From: an uncultured Bacteroidota bacterium
Lineage (GTDB): Bacteria; Bacteroidota; Bacteroidia; UKL13-3
DNA length: 28,913 nucleotides
NCBI GenBank assembly: GCA_903888395.1
Contig: CAISTO010000380.1
Coordinates: forward strand, 1 to 28,913
Direction of reading: 5' to 3'
A program made the position numbers and the translations under genes. Under the pieces are notes generated by a model that did no database searches, was not told where the DNA came from, and worked only from the letters and a program-made list of their open reading frames with translations. This document shows positions 16,478 through 23,936 of the stretch, in pieces (position 1 is the stretch's first letter; every line of letters begins with the position of its first letter).

Positions 16478-16672
16478 ATGCAAGAAGGAACAGTAAAGTT
16501 TTTTAACGAAACAAAAGGATTTGGTTTTATCAGTCCATCAGAAGGTGGCGAAGACATTTTCGTACATTCATCAGGTCTAATCGACAGAATTAGAGAAAAT
16601 GATAAAGTACAATTTGAAACAGAAAGTGGAAAAAAAGGTATTAACGCAGTTAGAGTTCAAACTATTAGATAG
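16478..16672 (+). CDS. Cold-shock domain protein (CspA family)
   Basis: A 64-aa single cold-shock domain, full length for the family. The RNP1 motif is KGFGFI (14-19) and RNP2 is DIFVH (26-30). The start MQEGTVKFFNETKGFGF and the end GKKGINAVRV fit CspA-type proteins, which bind single-stranded RNA and DNA and melt secondary structure in mRNA, often during cold or growth transitions. It is a monocistronic gene with a candidate promoter just upstream and a strong terminator 22 bases after its stop. Its short leader gives no sign of the long cold-responsive 5' UTR of Escherichia coli cspA. Confidence 0.95.
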   Translation: MQEGTVKFFNETKGFGFISPSEGGEDIFVHSSGLIDRIRENDKVQFETESGKKGINAVRVQTIR

Positions 16673-16694
16673 TTTTTAACTACGAATCAAAAAG

Positions 16695-16727
16695 AAAGAC
16701 AGGTAATTTATTATCTGTCTTTTTTTT
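16695..16727 (+). terminator. Intrinsic terminator of the cold-shock gene
   Basis: AAAGACAGGTAA (16695-16706) pairs with TTATCTGTCTTT (16711-16722), 12 bp with one G-U pair in the + strand RNA, loop TTTA, then eight T residues (16720-16727). Confidence 0.9.
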
Positions 16728-16782
16728 GGCTAATTTTTTCGGGAAAATGAATCAATGAAAACCAATAATGCTATATAGTTAA

Positions 16783-16837
16783 TAAAAAAAAATGAACCAC
16801 ACAGATACATAGAATTAGTCTATGTATCTATGTGGTT
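16783..16837 (-). terminator. Intrinsic terminator of alaS (dispersed-repeat-like hairpin)
   Basis: Two 18-base arms (16795-16812 and 16820-16837) are complementary except at one position, with a 7-base loop. In - strand RNA that position is a G-U wobble, whereas in + strand RNA it is a C-A mismatch, so the RNA that matters is the - strand. On that strand the hairpin is followed by a run of eight T residues. It lies about 70 bases past the alaS stop. The CTATGTATCTATGTGGTT arm resembles a hairpin I recall recurring in Bacteroidota intergenic DNA (from memory). Confidence 0.75.
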
Positions 16838-16909
16838 TTAAAAAACTCAATTAGAAGAGCGAAGTAATTTCAACGCTGCATCAATTACCAGATTTCAATA
16901 TTATTATTG

Positions 16910-19522
16910 TTATAAAATCAGGCCTTTTGCTTTTTCAATAGCAGCTTGCAATCCGTTAACATCATTTCCGCCAGCAGTAGCGTAAAAAGGTTGGCCTCCG
17001 CCTCCACCTTTAATTTCTTTGGCCAAATCTTTGATAATATTTCCAGCGTGAAAACCTTTTTCTTTTACTAAGTTATCGCTAATAATTACGCTTAACATCG
17101 GTTTTTCGTTTAGCACACAACCCAACACACAAAACAAATTATCTACTTCTGTTTTTAACTGAAATGAAAGATTTTTCAATTGCTCAGCATTGGAAATGTT
17201 GACTAGTTGAATAAGTTGATTGGTTGATTCTTTTGCAACTATTTTACCTTTCAATTCGTTTTTCAACGTAATGGTTTTTTCATTTTCAAAAAGCTCTAAT
17301 TTCTTCAATAAGTCAGCTTTTTCGTTGATTAATTGATTTACTGATTTTAAAATGTCTTTTGAACTAAAAGTTTTTTCTAAACTTTCAACTGTCAACTGCC
17401 AACTATCAACTAACTCTTGAGCGGCATCAGCTGTAATGGCTTCAATTCTGCGTACTCCAGCTGCCACAGCAGCTTCACTTACTATTTTAAATAAACCAAT
17501 TTGTCCAGTAGCTTTTACATGCGTTCCACCGCAAAGTTCACGACTGTACTGTTCATCAAAAGTGATTACACGAACTGAATCGCCATATTTTTCGCCAAAA
17601 AGCATCATAGCACCCAATGTTTTTGCTTCTTCAATTGGCACACTTCTTCGTTCATCTAAAACTATGTTTTCACGTATTTTTTGATTCACAATTTGCTCCA
17701 CTTTTGCTATTTCCTCTTTGGTCATGGCCGAGAAATGAGAAAAATCGAAACGCAAATTTTCGTTGTTAACCAAACTACCTTTTTGTGCCACATGTGTACC
17801 TAAAACTTGGCGCAATGCAGCATGCAATAAATGCGTAGCTGAATGGTTGTTTTCTGTTAATTTCCGCTTGTTTGTGTCAACAGTCGCAGTGAAGCTAGCC
17901 GCAATGTTTTCGGGTAATTCTTCACAGAAATGAATGATTAAATTGTTTTCTTTTTTTGTGTCAATAATTTCAATTTTATCGTTAATATTTACAATAAAAC
18001 CAGCGTCACCAATTTGTCCACCACCTTCAGGATAAAAAGGTGTTTGGTTAAATACCAATTGGTAGCTTTCCTTTCCTTTGGCCTTTACTTTTCTGTATTT
18101 GATAATTTGAATTTCAGCTTCTGTTTGGTCGTAACCAAGGAAAACCGTTGGTGTTTCCTCACCTATTAAAACCCAATCATCGGTGGTTAATTCAGTTGCT
18201 TTTCGAGAACGCGCTTTCTGTTCTTCTAATGCTTTTTGAAAACCTGTTTCATCTACAGTGAAACCATTTTCTCTGGCAATTAATTGAGTTAAATCTAAGG
18301 GAAAACCAAATGTATCTGACAACTGAAACGCAAAATCTCCAGAAATTACTTTTTCATTAGTATCAAATTTATTATTCAATATAGCCATTCCATTAGAAAT
18401 GGTTCTTAAAAAACCAACTTCTTCTTCTTTGATTACTTTGCTTACAAAATCTTTTTGCGCATGCAATTCAGGAAATACAGTTTTAAAACTTTCGGCAATT
18501 AACAAAGTCAATTTACACATAAACGGTTCTTTGATTCCCAAAAACTGATATTGATAACGTACCGCTCTGCGTAATATTCTACGAATTACATAGCCAGCAC
18601 CATTATTGCTTGGCAATTGCCCATCGGCAATGGCAAAACTGATGGCACGAATATGATCAGCCATTACACGCATAGCAATGTCTTGTTTGCTATCGCTAAA
18701 TTGGTATTTTATATTCGAAAAATTTTCAATGAATTGAATGGTTGGTACAAAAACATCGGTATCGTAATTACTTGTTTTGCCTTCAATTGCACGCACCAAA
18801 CGTTCAAAGCCCATTCCTGTATCTACATGTTGAGCAGGTAAATTTTCTAAAGTTCCATCTGCTTTGCGGTTAAATTCCATGAACACATTGTTCCAAATTT
18901 CTATCACTTGCGGATGGTCGTTATTTACTAAAGTTTTACCATCAACTAAAGCACGTTCGGCATCTGAACGTAAGTCAATGTGGATTTCAGAACATGGGCC
19001 GCATGGACCTGTATCGCCCATTTCCCAAAAATTATCTTTTTTGTTTCCGTTTAAAATTCTGTCTTCGGCAATGTATAATTTCCAATTATCAAAAGCTTCT
19101 TGGTCAAAAGCCAAACCTTCTTTGGCATCACCTTCAAATACAGTTACATAAAGTCTATCTTTAGGTAATTGGTATACATCTACTAATAATTCCCATGCCC
19201 ATTCAATGGCTTCCTTTTTAAAATAATCGCCAAAACTCCAATTTCCTAACATTTCAAACATGGTATGATGGTAAGTATCCACACCCACTTCTTCTAAGTC
19301 ATTGTGTTTTCCGCTAACACGCAAACATTTTTGAGTATCAACAGCACGTTTAAATTTTGGTATTTCATTTCCCAAAAACCAATCTTTAAATTGGTTCATA
19401 CCTGCGTTGGTAAACATTAAAGTTGGATCGTTTTTCACTACAATTGGAGCCGATTGAACAATTGTATGCCCTTTACTTTCAAAAAAATCTAAAAATTGTT
19501 TGCGTATTTCTGCTGATGTCAT
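16910..19522 (-). CDS. alaS: Alanyl-tRNA synthetase
   Basis: An 870-aa class II synthetase that charges tRNA-Ala and edits mischarged Ser/Gly. The catalytic domain starts at residue 1 (FTNAGMNQFKDWFLG at 37-51; HHTMFEMLGNWSFGDYF at 85-101). The editing-domain zinc ligands are H560 and H564 (HSATH) and C664 and H668 (CGGTH). The C-terminal DHHA1 (C-Ala) domain ends with the glycine-rich GGGGGQPFYATAGG (839-852). Length and domain order are normal. Oddity: the linker between editing and C-Ala domains contains two repeat-like segments in frame, SWQLTVES (707-714) and TNQLIQLVN (767-775), described separately. It is divergent from the M23 peptidase gene and ends at the hairpin at 16783-16837. Confidence 0.98.
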   Translation of the reverse strand: MTSAEIRKQFLDFFESKGHTIVQSAPIVVKNDPTLMFTNAGMNQFKDWFLGNEIPKFKRAVDTQKCLRVSGKHNDLEEVGVDTYHHTMFEMLGNWSFGDYFKKEAIEWAWELLVDVYQLPKDRLYVTVFEGDAKEGLAFDQEAFDNWKLYIAEDRILNGNKKDNFWEMGDTGPCGPCSEIHIDLRSDAERALVDGKTLVNNDHPQVIEIWNNVFMEFNRKADGTLENLPAQHVDTGMGFERLVRAIEGKTSNYDTDVFVPTIQFIENFSNIKYQFSDSKQDIAMRVMADHIRAISFAIADGQLPSNNGAGYVIRRILRRAVRYQYQFLGIKEPFMCKLTLLIAESFKTVFPELHAQKDFVSKVIKEEEVGFLRTISNGMAILNNKFDTNEKVISGDFAFQLSDTFGFPLDLTQLIARENGFTVDETGFQKALEEQKARSRKATELTTDDWVLIGEETPTVFLGYDQTEAEIQIIKYRKVKAKGKESYQLVFNQTPFYPEGGGQIGDAGFIVNINDKIEIIDTKKENNLIIHFCEELPENIAASFTATVDTNKRKLTENNHSATHLLHAALRQVLGTHVAQKGSLVNNENLRFDFSHFSAMTKEEIAKVEQIVNQKIRENIVLDERRSVPIEEAKTLGAMMLFGEKYGDSVRVITFDEQYSRELCGGTHVKATGQIGLFKIVSEAAVAAGVRRIEAITADAAQELVDSWQLTVESLEKTFSSKDILKSVNQLINEKADLLKKLELFENEKTITLKNELKGKIVAKESTNQLIQLVNISNAEQLKNLSFQLKTEVDNLFCVLGCVLNEKPMLSVIISDNLVKEKGFHAGNIIKDLAKEIKGGGGGQPFYATAGGNDVNGLQAAIEKAKGLIL
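17198..17230. repeat. Dispersed GTTGA-rich repeat, copy 2, inside alaS
   Basis: On the + strand this reads as GTTGACTAGTT, AGTTGAT, TGGTTGATT units nearly matching the repeat at 19-53. It is read through in alaS as STNQLIQLVN (766-775) in the linker before the C-Ala domain. The shared 11-mer and unit order are seen directly; insertion as the origin is inferred. Confidence 0.5.
17385..17412. repeat. Four heptamer repeats inside alaS
   Basis: Four consecutive 7-base units, TCAACTG TCAACTG CCAACTA TCAACTA, of consensus (T/C)CAACT(A/G). The alaS - strand reads through them as part of VDSWQLTVES (706-714), just after the editing domain. The 7-base period has no relation to codons, which suggests a nucleotide-level repeat captured by the gene. 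Confidence 0.6.
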
Positions 19523-19610
19523 GTAAGTTATAAAAATTCTTGTAATGGTAATGCTAAAAAATTGGTTTAAATTAATATTTTCGCCTCATGCTAAATTAAA
19601 ATATTAAAAG

Positions 19611-19627
19611 TTGAAGCAAGGCTTCAA
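19611..19627. promoter_or_regulatory. Inverted repeat in the alaS-M23 divergent gap
   Basis: TTGAAGC (19611-19617) and GCTTCAA (19621-19627) form a perfect 7-base dyad with spacer AAG, between two divergent genes and 31 bases before the M23 start. A TATTTTCG box lies a little upstream on the + strand. It may be an operator or a leader hairpin. Confidence 0.3.
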
Positions 19628-19657
19628 AATAATATTTTTTATTCATAATAAAAAAGC

Positions 19658-20623
19658 GTGGCAAAGATAAAATACTTTTATAATCCAAATAAGCTAGACT
19701 TTGAAAAAGTTCGCACCAGTTTTACCACGGTAATTTGGCGCGTTTTTGGGTTTCTATCTGCCTCGTTAGTATCAGGTGCAATCATGGTTTTGGCACTGTA
19801 TAGCTTTATTGATTCCCCTAAAGAAAAAATATTAGTTCGCGAAAATATACAATATAAAGAACAATTACGCAGACTTCAAATGCGTGTTGGAGAGCTCAGT
19901 ACGGTGCTTGGAGAGTTACAAGATAGAGATGCAAAAATTTATAGAAGTATTTTTGAAGCCGATCCTGTTAACTTTAAACCAAAGTTTAATCCAAACGATA
20001 AAAAATATAAATTAGCCGAAGGTTTTGATGATGCAGAAATTATCAATGATTTAAGTAAGAAAGTAGAAAATATTTCTAGTTTAGTAACTATTCAAACCAA
20101 ATCGTTTGATGAATTAAAGAAATTAGCAGATAATAAAAGTGATTTTTTAGCTTCAATTCCCGCAATTCAACCAATAGCAAATAAAGATTTAAAGCGCATT
20201 GCTTCTGGTTTTGGTTATAGAATTCATCCAATTTATAAAACTACCAAACTGCATTCAGGTATTGATTTTACAGCGCCAACGAGAACACCAGTTTACGCAA
20301 CTGGAAATGGTTCAATTAGTTTTGCTAAGTATGAAGGCAGAGGTTATGGCAATCACATAATTATCAATCATGGTTTTGGTTATAAAAGTTTATACGGACA
20401 TTTAAGTAGCATAGAAGTTTTTGAGCGTCAAAAAGTAAAACGTGGCGAATTGATTGGATATGTTGGTAACACAGGAACCTCAACAGCGCCTCACCTACAT
20501 TATGAAGTAATAAAAGGCGAAAGAAAAGTGAATCCAATCAATTACTTTTTCAATGATATAAGTGAATCTGACTACGAAGCCATTCGCGATTTATCGGCTC
20601 GCCCTACTCAGTCGTTCGATTAA
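19658..20623 (+). CDS. M23-family peptidoglycan endopeptidase, membrane anchored
   Basis: A 321-aa cell-wall hydrolase or scaffold. The GTG at 19658 is chosen as start because MAKIKYFYNPNKLDFEKV matches the N-terminus usual for Bacteroidota M23 proteins; no ATG is close by. A single membrane helix (about 28-50) is followed by a coiled-coil stretch (about 60-92, YKEQLRRLQMRVGEL) and the LytM domain (180-300). Its zinc and catalytic ligands are complete: H199-x3-D203 (HSGID), H248 (LYGH) and H279-L-H281. It probably faces the periplasm and cleaves cross-links during growth or division. Its divergent position next to alaS is, from memory, recurrent in the phylum. It has no T9SS domain. Confidence 0.9.
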   Translation: MAKIKYFYNPNKLDFEKVRTSFTTVIWRVFGFLSASLVSGAIMVLALYSFIDSPKEKILVRENIQYKEQLRRLQMRVGELSTVLGELQDRDAKIYRSIFEADPVNFKPKFNPNDKKYKLAEGFDDAEIINDLSKKVENISSLVTIQTKSFDELKKLADNKSDFLASIPAIQPIANKDLKRIASGFGYRIHPIYKTTKLHSGIDFTAPTRTPVYATGNGSISFAKYEGRGYGNHIIINHGFGYKSLYGHLSSIEVFERQKVKRGELIGYVGNTGTSTAPHLHYEVIKGERKVNPINYFFNDISESDYEAIRDLSARPTQSFD

Positions 20624-20746
20624 TTTTTTCAATTTCTACATCATTTTCAAAACTTTGTTTGTAATTTTCTTGAAATTTATTGCATAAAAATTAATATTAT
20701 CATTATTTTTTACTTCATTTGTTATGACAAATAATCAATTAACACT

Positions 20747-21379
20747 ATGAAAAATCTATTATTAGCAATCATTTTTGTATTTATAAGTAAGTTGTTATTT
20801 GCTTCCAATTGCGATGCTCAATTCCTTTTTTCCGTAAAAAATAATTCATGGAAAGCAGTGAATTCAACTGTTTCAAACGGTGTCATTTATATTGAAGTTA
20901 ATTCTGAATCAGATAGTTTTAGTTTTCAATTATTGAAAAACAATAATTGTACAACAATTAAAAAAATTAGTGATGTTTATTTGGGTGACGAAATTATAAA
21001 TCTTCCAAACGAAGGTGGTGTTATTAAATCTGGTTCACTAGGTGGATTATATAAAATATTAATTGTAACTCCAGGTTCAAGCGAGTGGTTTAAATTATTT
21101 GTTAAAGTTAACAATCCTACTGCGGTAAAAAATGTTTTTTCAAATGCTAATTTATTCCTTTACCCGAATCCTGCAAAAGAAAATTTCTTTGTAGAAAACA
21201 CCAATCAAGTTGCACAAATTAAAGTAATAGATATCATGGGTTCTGAAATTTTAACAATTGATAATACATTCAGAAAAGATGCTTTAGATATAGATATATC
21301 GAAGCTTCCCGCTGGTCAGTATTTTGTTACATTTATAAACGACAAACAAAAATTGACTAAAAAATTAGTGAAATTGTAA
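20747..21379 (+). CDS. Small T9SS-sorted protein of unknown function
   Basis: A 210-aa protein: signal peptide (about 1-24, cleavage near NCDAQ), an unrecognised beta-rich module of ~105 residues (25-130), and a T9SS type A sorting domain from LFLYPNPAKENF (136) with IKVIDIMGSEI and KLPAGQYFV typical of the family. Much of the protein is therefore the secretion signal. The module has one internal cysteine (NNNCTTI, residue 68) and no enzyme motif that I can see. It stands alone between the M23 gene (123-base gap) and the convergent helicase, and ends at a bidirectional terminator, so it is likely monocistronic. Confidence 0.7.
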   Translation: MKNLLLAIIFVFISKLLFASNCDAQFLFSVKNNSWKAVNSTVSNGVIYIEVNSESDSFSFQLLKNNNCTTIKKISDVYLGDEIINLPNEGGVIKSGSLGGLYKILIVTPGSSEWFKLFVKVNNPTAVKNVFSNANLFLYPNPAKENFFVENTNQVAQIKVIDIMGSEILTIDNTFRKDALDIDISKLPAGQYFVTFINDKQKLTKKLVKL

Positions 21380-21395
21380 TACTACAAATAATTAT

Positions 21396-21433
21396 AAAAA
21401 AAGCGCTTGGTTTTGAAATCAAGCGCTTTTTTT
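21396..21433. terminator. Bidirectional intrinsic terminator
   Basis: AAAAAAAGCGCTTG (21396-21409) pairs perfectly with CAAGCGCTTTTTTT (21420-21433), 14 bp with a 10-base loop. The A and T runs lie inside the stem, so both strands present a hairpin with a T tract. It serves the + strand T9SS gene (stop at 21379) and the - strand helicase gene (stop at 21486). Confidence 0.88.
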
Positions 21434-21485
21434 GTGAGGAAATATTTGAAATTTAAAACTTCTGGGCAGATACATAGGTCTGTCC

Positions 21486-22814
21486 TTAAGAAGCTTCTTC
21501 TATTTTTACTTTTATTTTCTTTAGCTTTTCATTTTTCAATTTCAGTAACAAAACTTTCATTTTATTTCTGTTAACCGAAACATATGATGAATGATCTAAA
21601 ATGGTAATTAAACCTAAATCTTCACCTGTTAGCTCACCTTTTTTCATCAATAAACCTGCAATATCTCCTTTACTGATTTTATCTTTTTTACCAGCACTTA
21701 TATACAAACAAACAAATGTTGGCGGAGCGGGCAACGTTAATTTTTCAGGTAAAGTAATTTCCTTGAAATCTTTTTTATGCATGTAAATTGGTAAAGTTTC
21801 ATCCTCTGCCAAAACCAAATATGCCTCACCATTTGCATGCATTCTTGCTGTACGTCCATTTCTATGCACAAACTCTTCGTAATGCACTGGCATTTGGTAA
21901 TGAACTACATGTTTTATTTCTGGAATATCTAATCCACGAGCGGCCAAATCGGTTGCTATTAATACATTGCAAGCTCCTCCTCTGAATTTTATTAGATTTT
22001 TTTCACGATCTATTTGTTCTAAATCGCCATGAAAAACACCGTGAGCAAAAGTATATTTATCCAAAACGCCACTAATTCTATTTACCGCATCTTTGTGGTT
22101 ACAAAAAATCAAACAAACTTCTTGGTTAAAGCCAGCAATTAAACGCATCAGTGTTTCTACTTTTTCAGTGCTTTTAGTTTTTACTAAGTTTAGTTTTAAC
22201 TTTGATTCTACTTCTTGATGCTGATAATCTAAAGTTTCTACACTTAAAAAAGGTAAAAAATTTGGCAATTCTTCTAATCTTGTTGCTGATGTTAATAGGT
22301 GTTTTTGACTTTTATTCAAAGCAAAGAAAATTACTTTTAATTGCTCATGAAAGCCCATTTGAAGTGATTTATCAAATTCGTCTAATACTACTGTTTCAAT
22401 AGTAGTTGGATCAAATGACTTCCGTTCAATGTGATCGGCCAAACGTCCTGGAGTTCCAATAATAACAGCTGGCGCTTCTGATAAACTATTTTGTTCTATT
22501 TTAAATGAATGTCCGCCATAACAGCAACTTACTTTAAAATTAGTTTTCATGGCTTTAAAAACTTGTTCTATTTGTAATGATAACTCACGTGATGGCGCAA
22601 CTATTAAGGCTTGTACACCTTTTTTCTCTGTAGATAAACTAGTAAGAATTGGTATTAAAAAAGAAAGTGTTTTACCCGAACCTGTAGGGGCTATAACCAT
22701 TATATTTTTACTGGTTTCCGCTTTTTCAATGACCTCTGTTTGCATTTCATTAAACATTGTAATCGATAGATTGGCCAATGTTTTTTCATGAATTACATTT
22801 AAATTTTTTTGCAT
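21486..22814 (-). CDS. dbpA: DEAD-box RNA helicase, DbpA type
   Basis: A 442-aa ATP-dependent RNA helicase. The conserved motifs occur in order: Q at 25, APTGSGKT (42-49), PSRELS (74-79), TPGR (121-124), DEFD (145-148, a variant of DEAD), TSAT (175-178), ATDLAARG (287-294) and HRNGRTAR (317-324). The C-terminal part from about 366 (TFVCLYISAGKKDKISKGDIAG) is a DbpA RNA-binding domain, which in E. coli and Bacillus recognises 23S rRNA hairpin 92 and directs the helicase to ribosome assembly. It is single, convergent with a T9SS gene and divergent from miaA. A TACCTTTG promoter box lies only six bases from the ATG, implying a very short or absent leader. Confidence 0.92.
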   Translation of the reverse strand: MQKNLNVIHEKTLANLSITMFNEMQTEVIEKAETSKNIMVIAPTGSGKTLSFLIPILTSLSTEKKGVQALIVAPSRELSLQIEQVFKAMKTNFKVSCCYGGHSFKIEQNSLSEAPAVIIGTPGRLADHIERKSFDPTTIETVVLDEFDKSLQMGFHEQLKVIFFALNKSQKHLLTSATRLEELPNFLPFLSVETLDYQHQEVESKLKLNLVKTKSTEKVETLMRLIAGFNQEVCLIFCNHKDAVNRISGVLDKYTFAHGVFHGDLEQIDREKNLIKFRGGACNVLIATDLAARGLDIPEIKHVVHYQMPVHYEEFVHRNGRTARMHANGEAYLVLAEDETLPIYMHKKDFKEITLPEKLTLPAPPTFVCLYISAGKKDKISKGDIAGLLMKKGELTGEDLGLITILDHSSYVSVNRNKMKVLLLKLKNEKLKKIKVKIEEAS

Positions 22815-22819
22815 AGGCG

Positions 22820-22827
22820 CAAAGGTA
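22820..22827 (-). promoter_or_regulatory. Candidate -7 box of the helicase gene
   Basis: TACCTTTG on the - strand matches TAnnTTTG exactly. No clear -33 TTG is found 19-21 bases upstream. If used, transcription would start at or next to the ATG at 22814. Confidence 0.4.
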
Positions 22828-22859
22828 AGCTAATTATTGGTTTAATGGTTGGATTGTTG

Positions 22860-22875
22860 TCCCGATACATCGGGA
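22860..22875. repeat. TCCCGAT palindrome in a divergent intergenic region
   Basis: TCCCGAT and ATCGGGA (22860-22866, 22869-22875) form a perfect 7-base dyad with spacer AC. It lies between helicase and miaA. TCCCGAT-type palindromes are, from memory, common dispersed elements in this phylum; it could also be an operator. Confidence 0.45.
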
Positions 22876-22910
22876 GTTATATTGTTGAATTGCATAGTTA
22901 CAAGTGCAAA

Positions 22911-22942
22911 TTGATTTTTATAATTATATAAAATGTATTTTG
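22911..22942 (+). promoter_or_regulatory. Candidate promoter of miaA
   Basis: TTG (22911-22913), 22 bases, then TATTTTG (22936-22942). This is close to the Bacteroidota pattern, with a slightly long spacer and a -7 box one T short. It would start transcription near 22950 and thus favours the TTG translation start at 22970 over the GTG at 22904. Confidence 0.35.
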
Positions 22943-22969
22943 CAAAAAATTTCAATTGAATTATCCATT

Positions 22970-23881
22970 TTGAACCAAAAAAATAAAAAGTATTTAATTA
23001 GTATAGTTGGTCCCACTGCAATTGGCAAAACATCATTGGCCATTGAGTTGGCCAAATATTACCAAACGGTAATTCTTTCAGCCGATTCAAGGCAGTTTTA
23101 TCAAGAAATTAGCATTGGAACTGCAAAGCCTAGCAAAGATGAATTGAACGAAGTTCAGCATTATTTTATAAATAATAAAAGTGTAGTTGAAACATATTCA
23201 GCAGGTGATTTTGAAAGAGATGCATTAAAACTTTTAGCAGAATTATTCAAAGAAAAGGACGTGGTAATTTTAGTTGGTGGAAGTGGTTTATATATTAAAG
23301 CTTTGTGGGAAGGATTAGATGAAATGCCGCCATTAAATGAGGAACTAAGAAAATCTATTATAAATGATTATGAAACAAATGGAATTGGGTATTTACAAGA
23401 AAAACTAAAAACACTCAATCTTGAAAAATATAAGAAAATAGATACTCAAAATCCACAACGGTTAATGCGAGCCATTGAAATGGAGGAACAAAATAAAACT
23501 TTTATATCAACACAAATAAAATCTCCAAGATTTTTTGAAACAATCAAAATTTGTTTGAACACCGATCGAGAAATTTTATATGATAGCATAAATAGAAGAG
23601 TGGATTCAATGATTGAAAATGGATTACTGAAGGAATGCGAACAAATGATGGAATTTAGAAATAATTATGCATTAAATACCGTTGGTTATACTGAAATTTT
23701 TAGCTTTTTTGATGGTAATATTTCGATGGAAAAAGCCATTGAACTCATTAAACAACATTCACGAAATTACGCCAAACGACAAATAACTTGGTTTAAACGA
23801 GAGCTTGATTTAAATTGGTATGAACCAAATGAAATGTCTAATATTATTGAATATATAAATAATGAAATTGGGTTAAAATAA
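22970..23881 (+). CDS. miaA: tRNA dimethylallyltransferase
   Basis: Transfers a dimethylallyl group to N6 of A37 in tRNAs that read U-starting codons. With a TTG start at 22970 the protein is 303 aa, the usual length, and begins MNQKNKKYLISIVGPTAIGKT with the P-loop at 14-21. Other landmarks are SADSRQFYQ (37-45), ISIGTAKPS, VVILVGGSGLYIKALWEGLDEMP, PQRLMRAIEME and the C-terminal RQITWFKRE. The reading frame stays open upstream to a GTG at 22904, but that extension is unlike the family and overlaps the candidate promoter; no in-frame ATG is available near the P-loop. TTG at 22940 is a third option. It is followed after 55 bases by a TerC-family gene. Confidence 0.93.
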   Translation: MNQKNKKYLISIVGPTAIGKTSLAIELAKYYQTVILSADSRQFYQEISIGTAKPSKDELNEVQHYFINNKSVVETYSAGDFERDALKLLAELFKEKDVVILVGGSGLYIKALWEGLDEMPPLNEELRKSIINDYETNGIGYLQEKLKTLNLEKYKKIDTQNPQRLMRAIEMEEQNKTFISTQIKSPRFFETIKICLNTDREILYDSINRRVDSMIENGLLKECEQMMEFRNNYALNTVGYTEIFSFFDGNISMEKAIELIKQHSRNYAKRQITWFKRELDLNWYEPNEMSNIIEYINNEIGLK

Positions 23882-23895
23882 TTGCAAAAAAACCT

Positions 23896-23903
23896 TAAAT
23901 TCG
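23896..23903 (+). promoter_or_regulatory. Candidate -7 box of the TerC gene
   Basis: TAAATTCG matches TAnnTTTG at 7 of 8 positions, 33 bases before the ATG. No TTG occurs at the expected 19-21 base spacing; the nearest is 25 bases upstream. Confidence 0.35.
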
Positions 23904-23936
23904 CGCATCTAAAAACAATACACTTAAGAATAAACT

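Noticed and set aside
17436..19151. Several + strand ORFs of 74-95 aa opposite alaS
   Set aside because: They are antisense frames of a strongly conserved gene and have no family resemblance.
21464..21485. Second terminator after the helicase gene
   Set aside because: GGCAGA/TCTG-CC pairs only with a bulge and has no T tract nearby; the 14-bp bidirectional terminator is sufficient.
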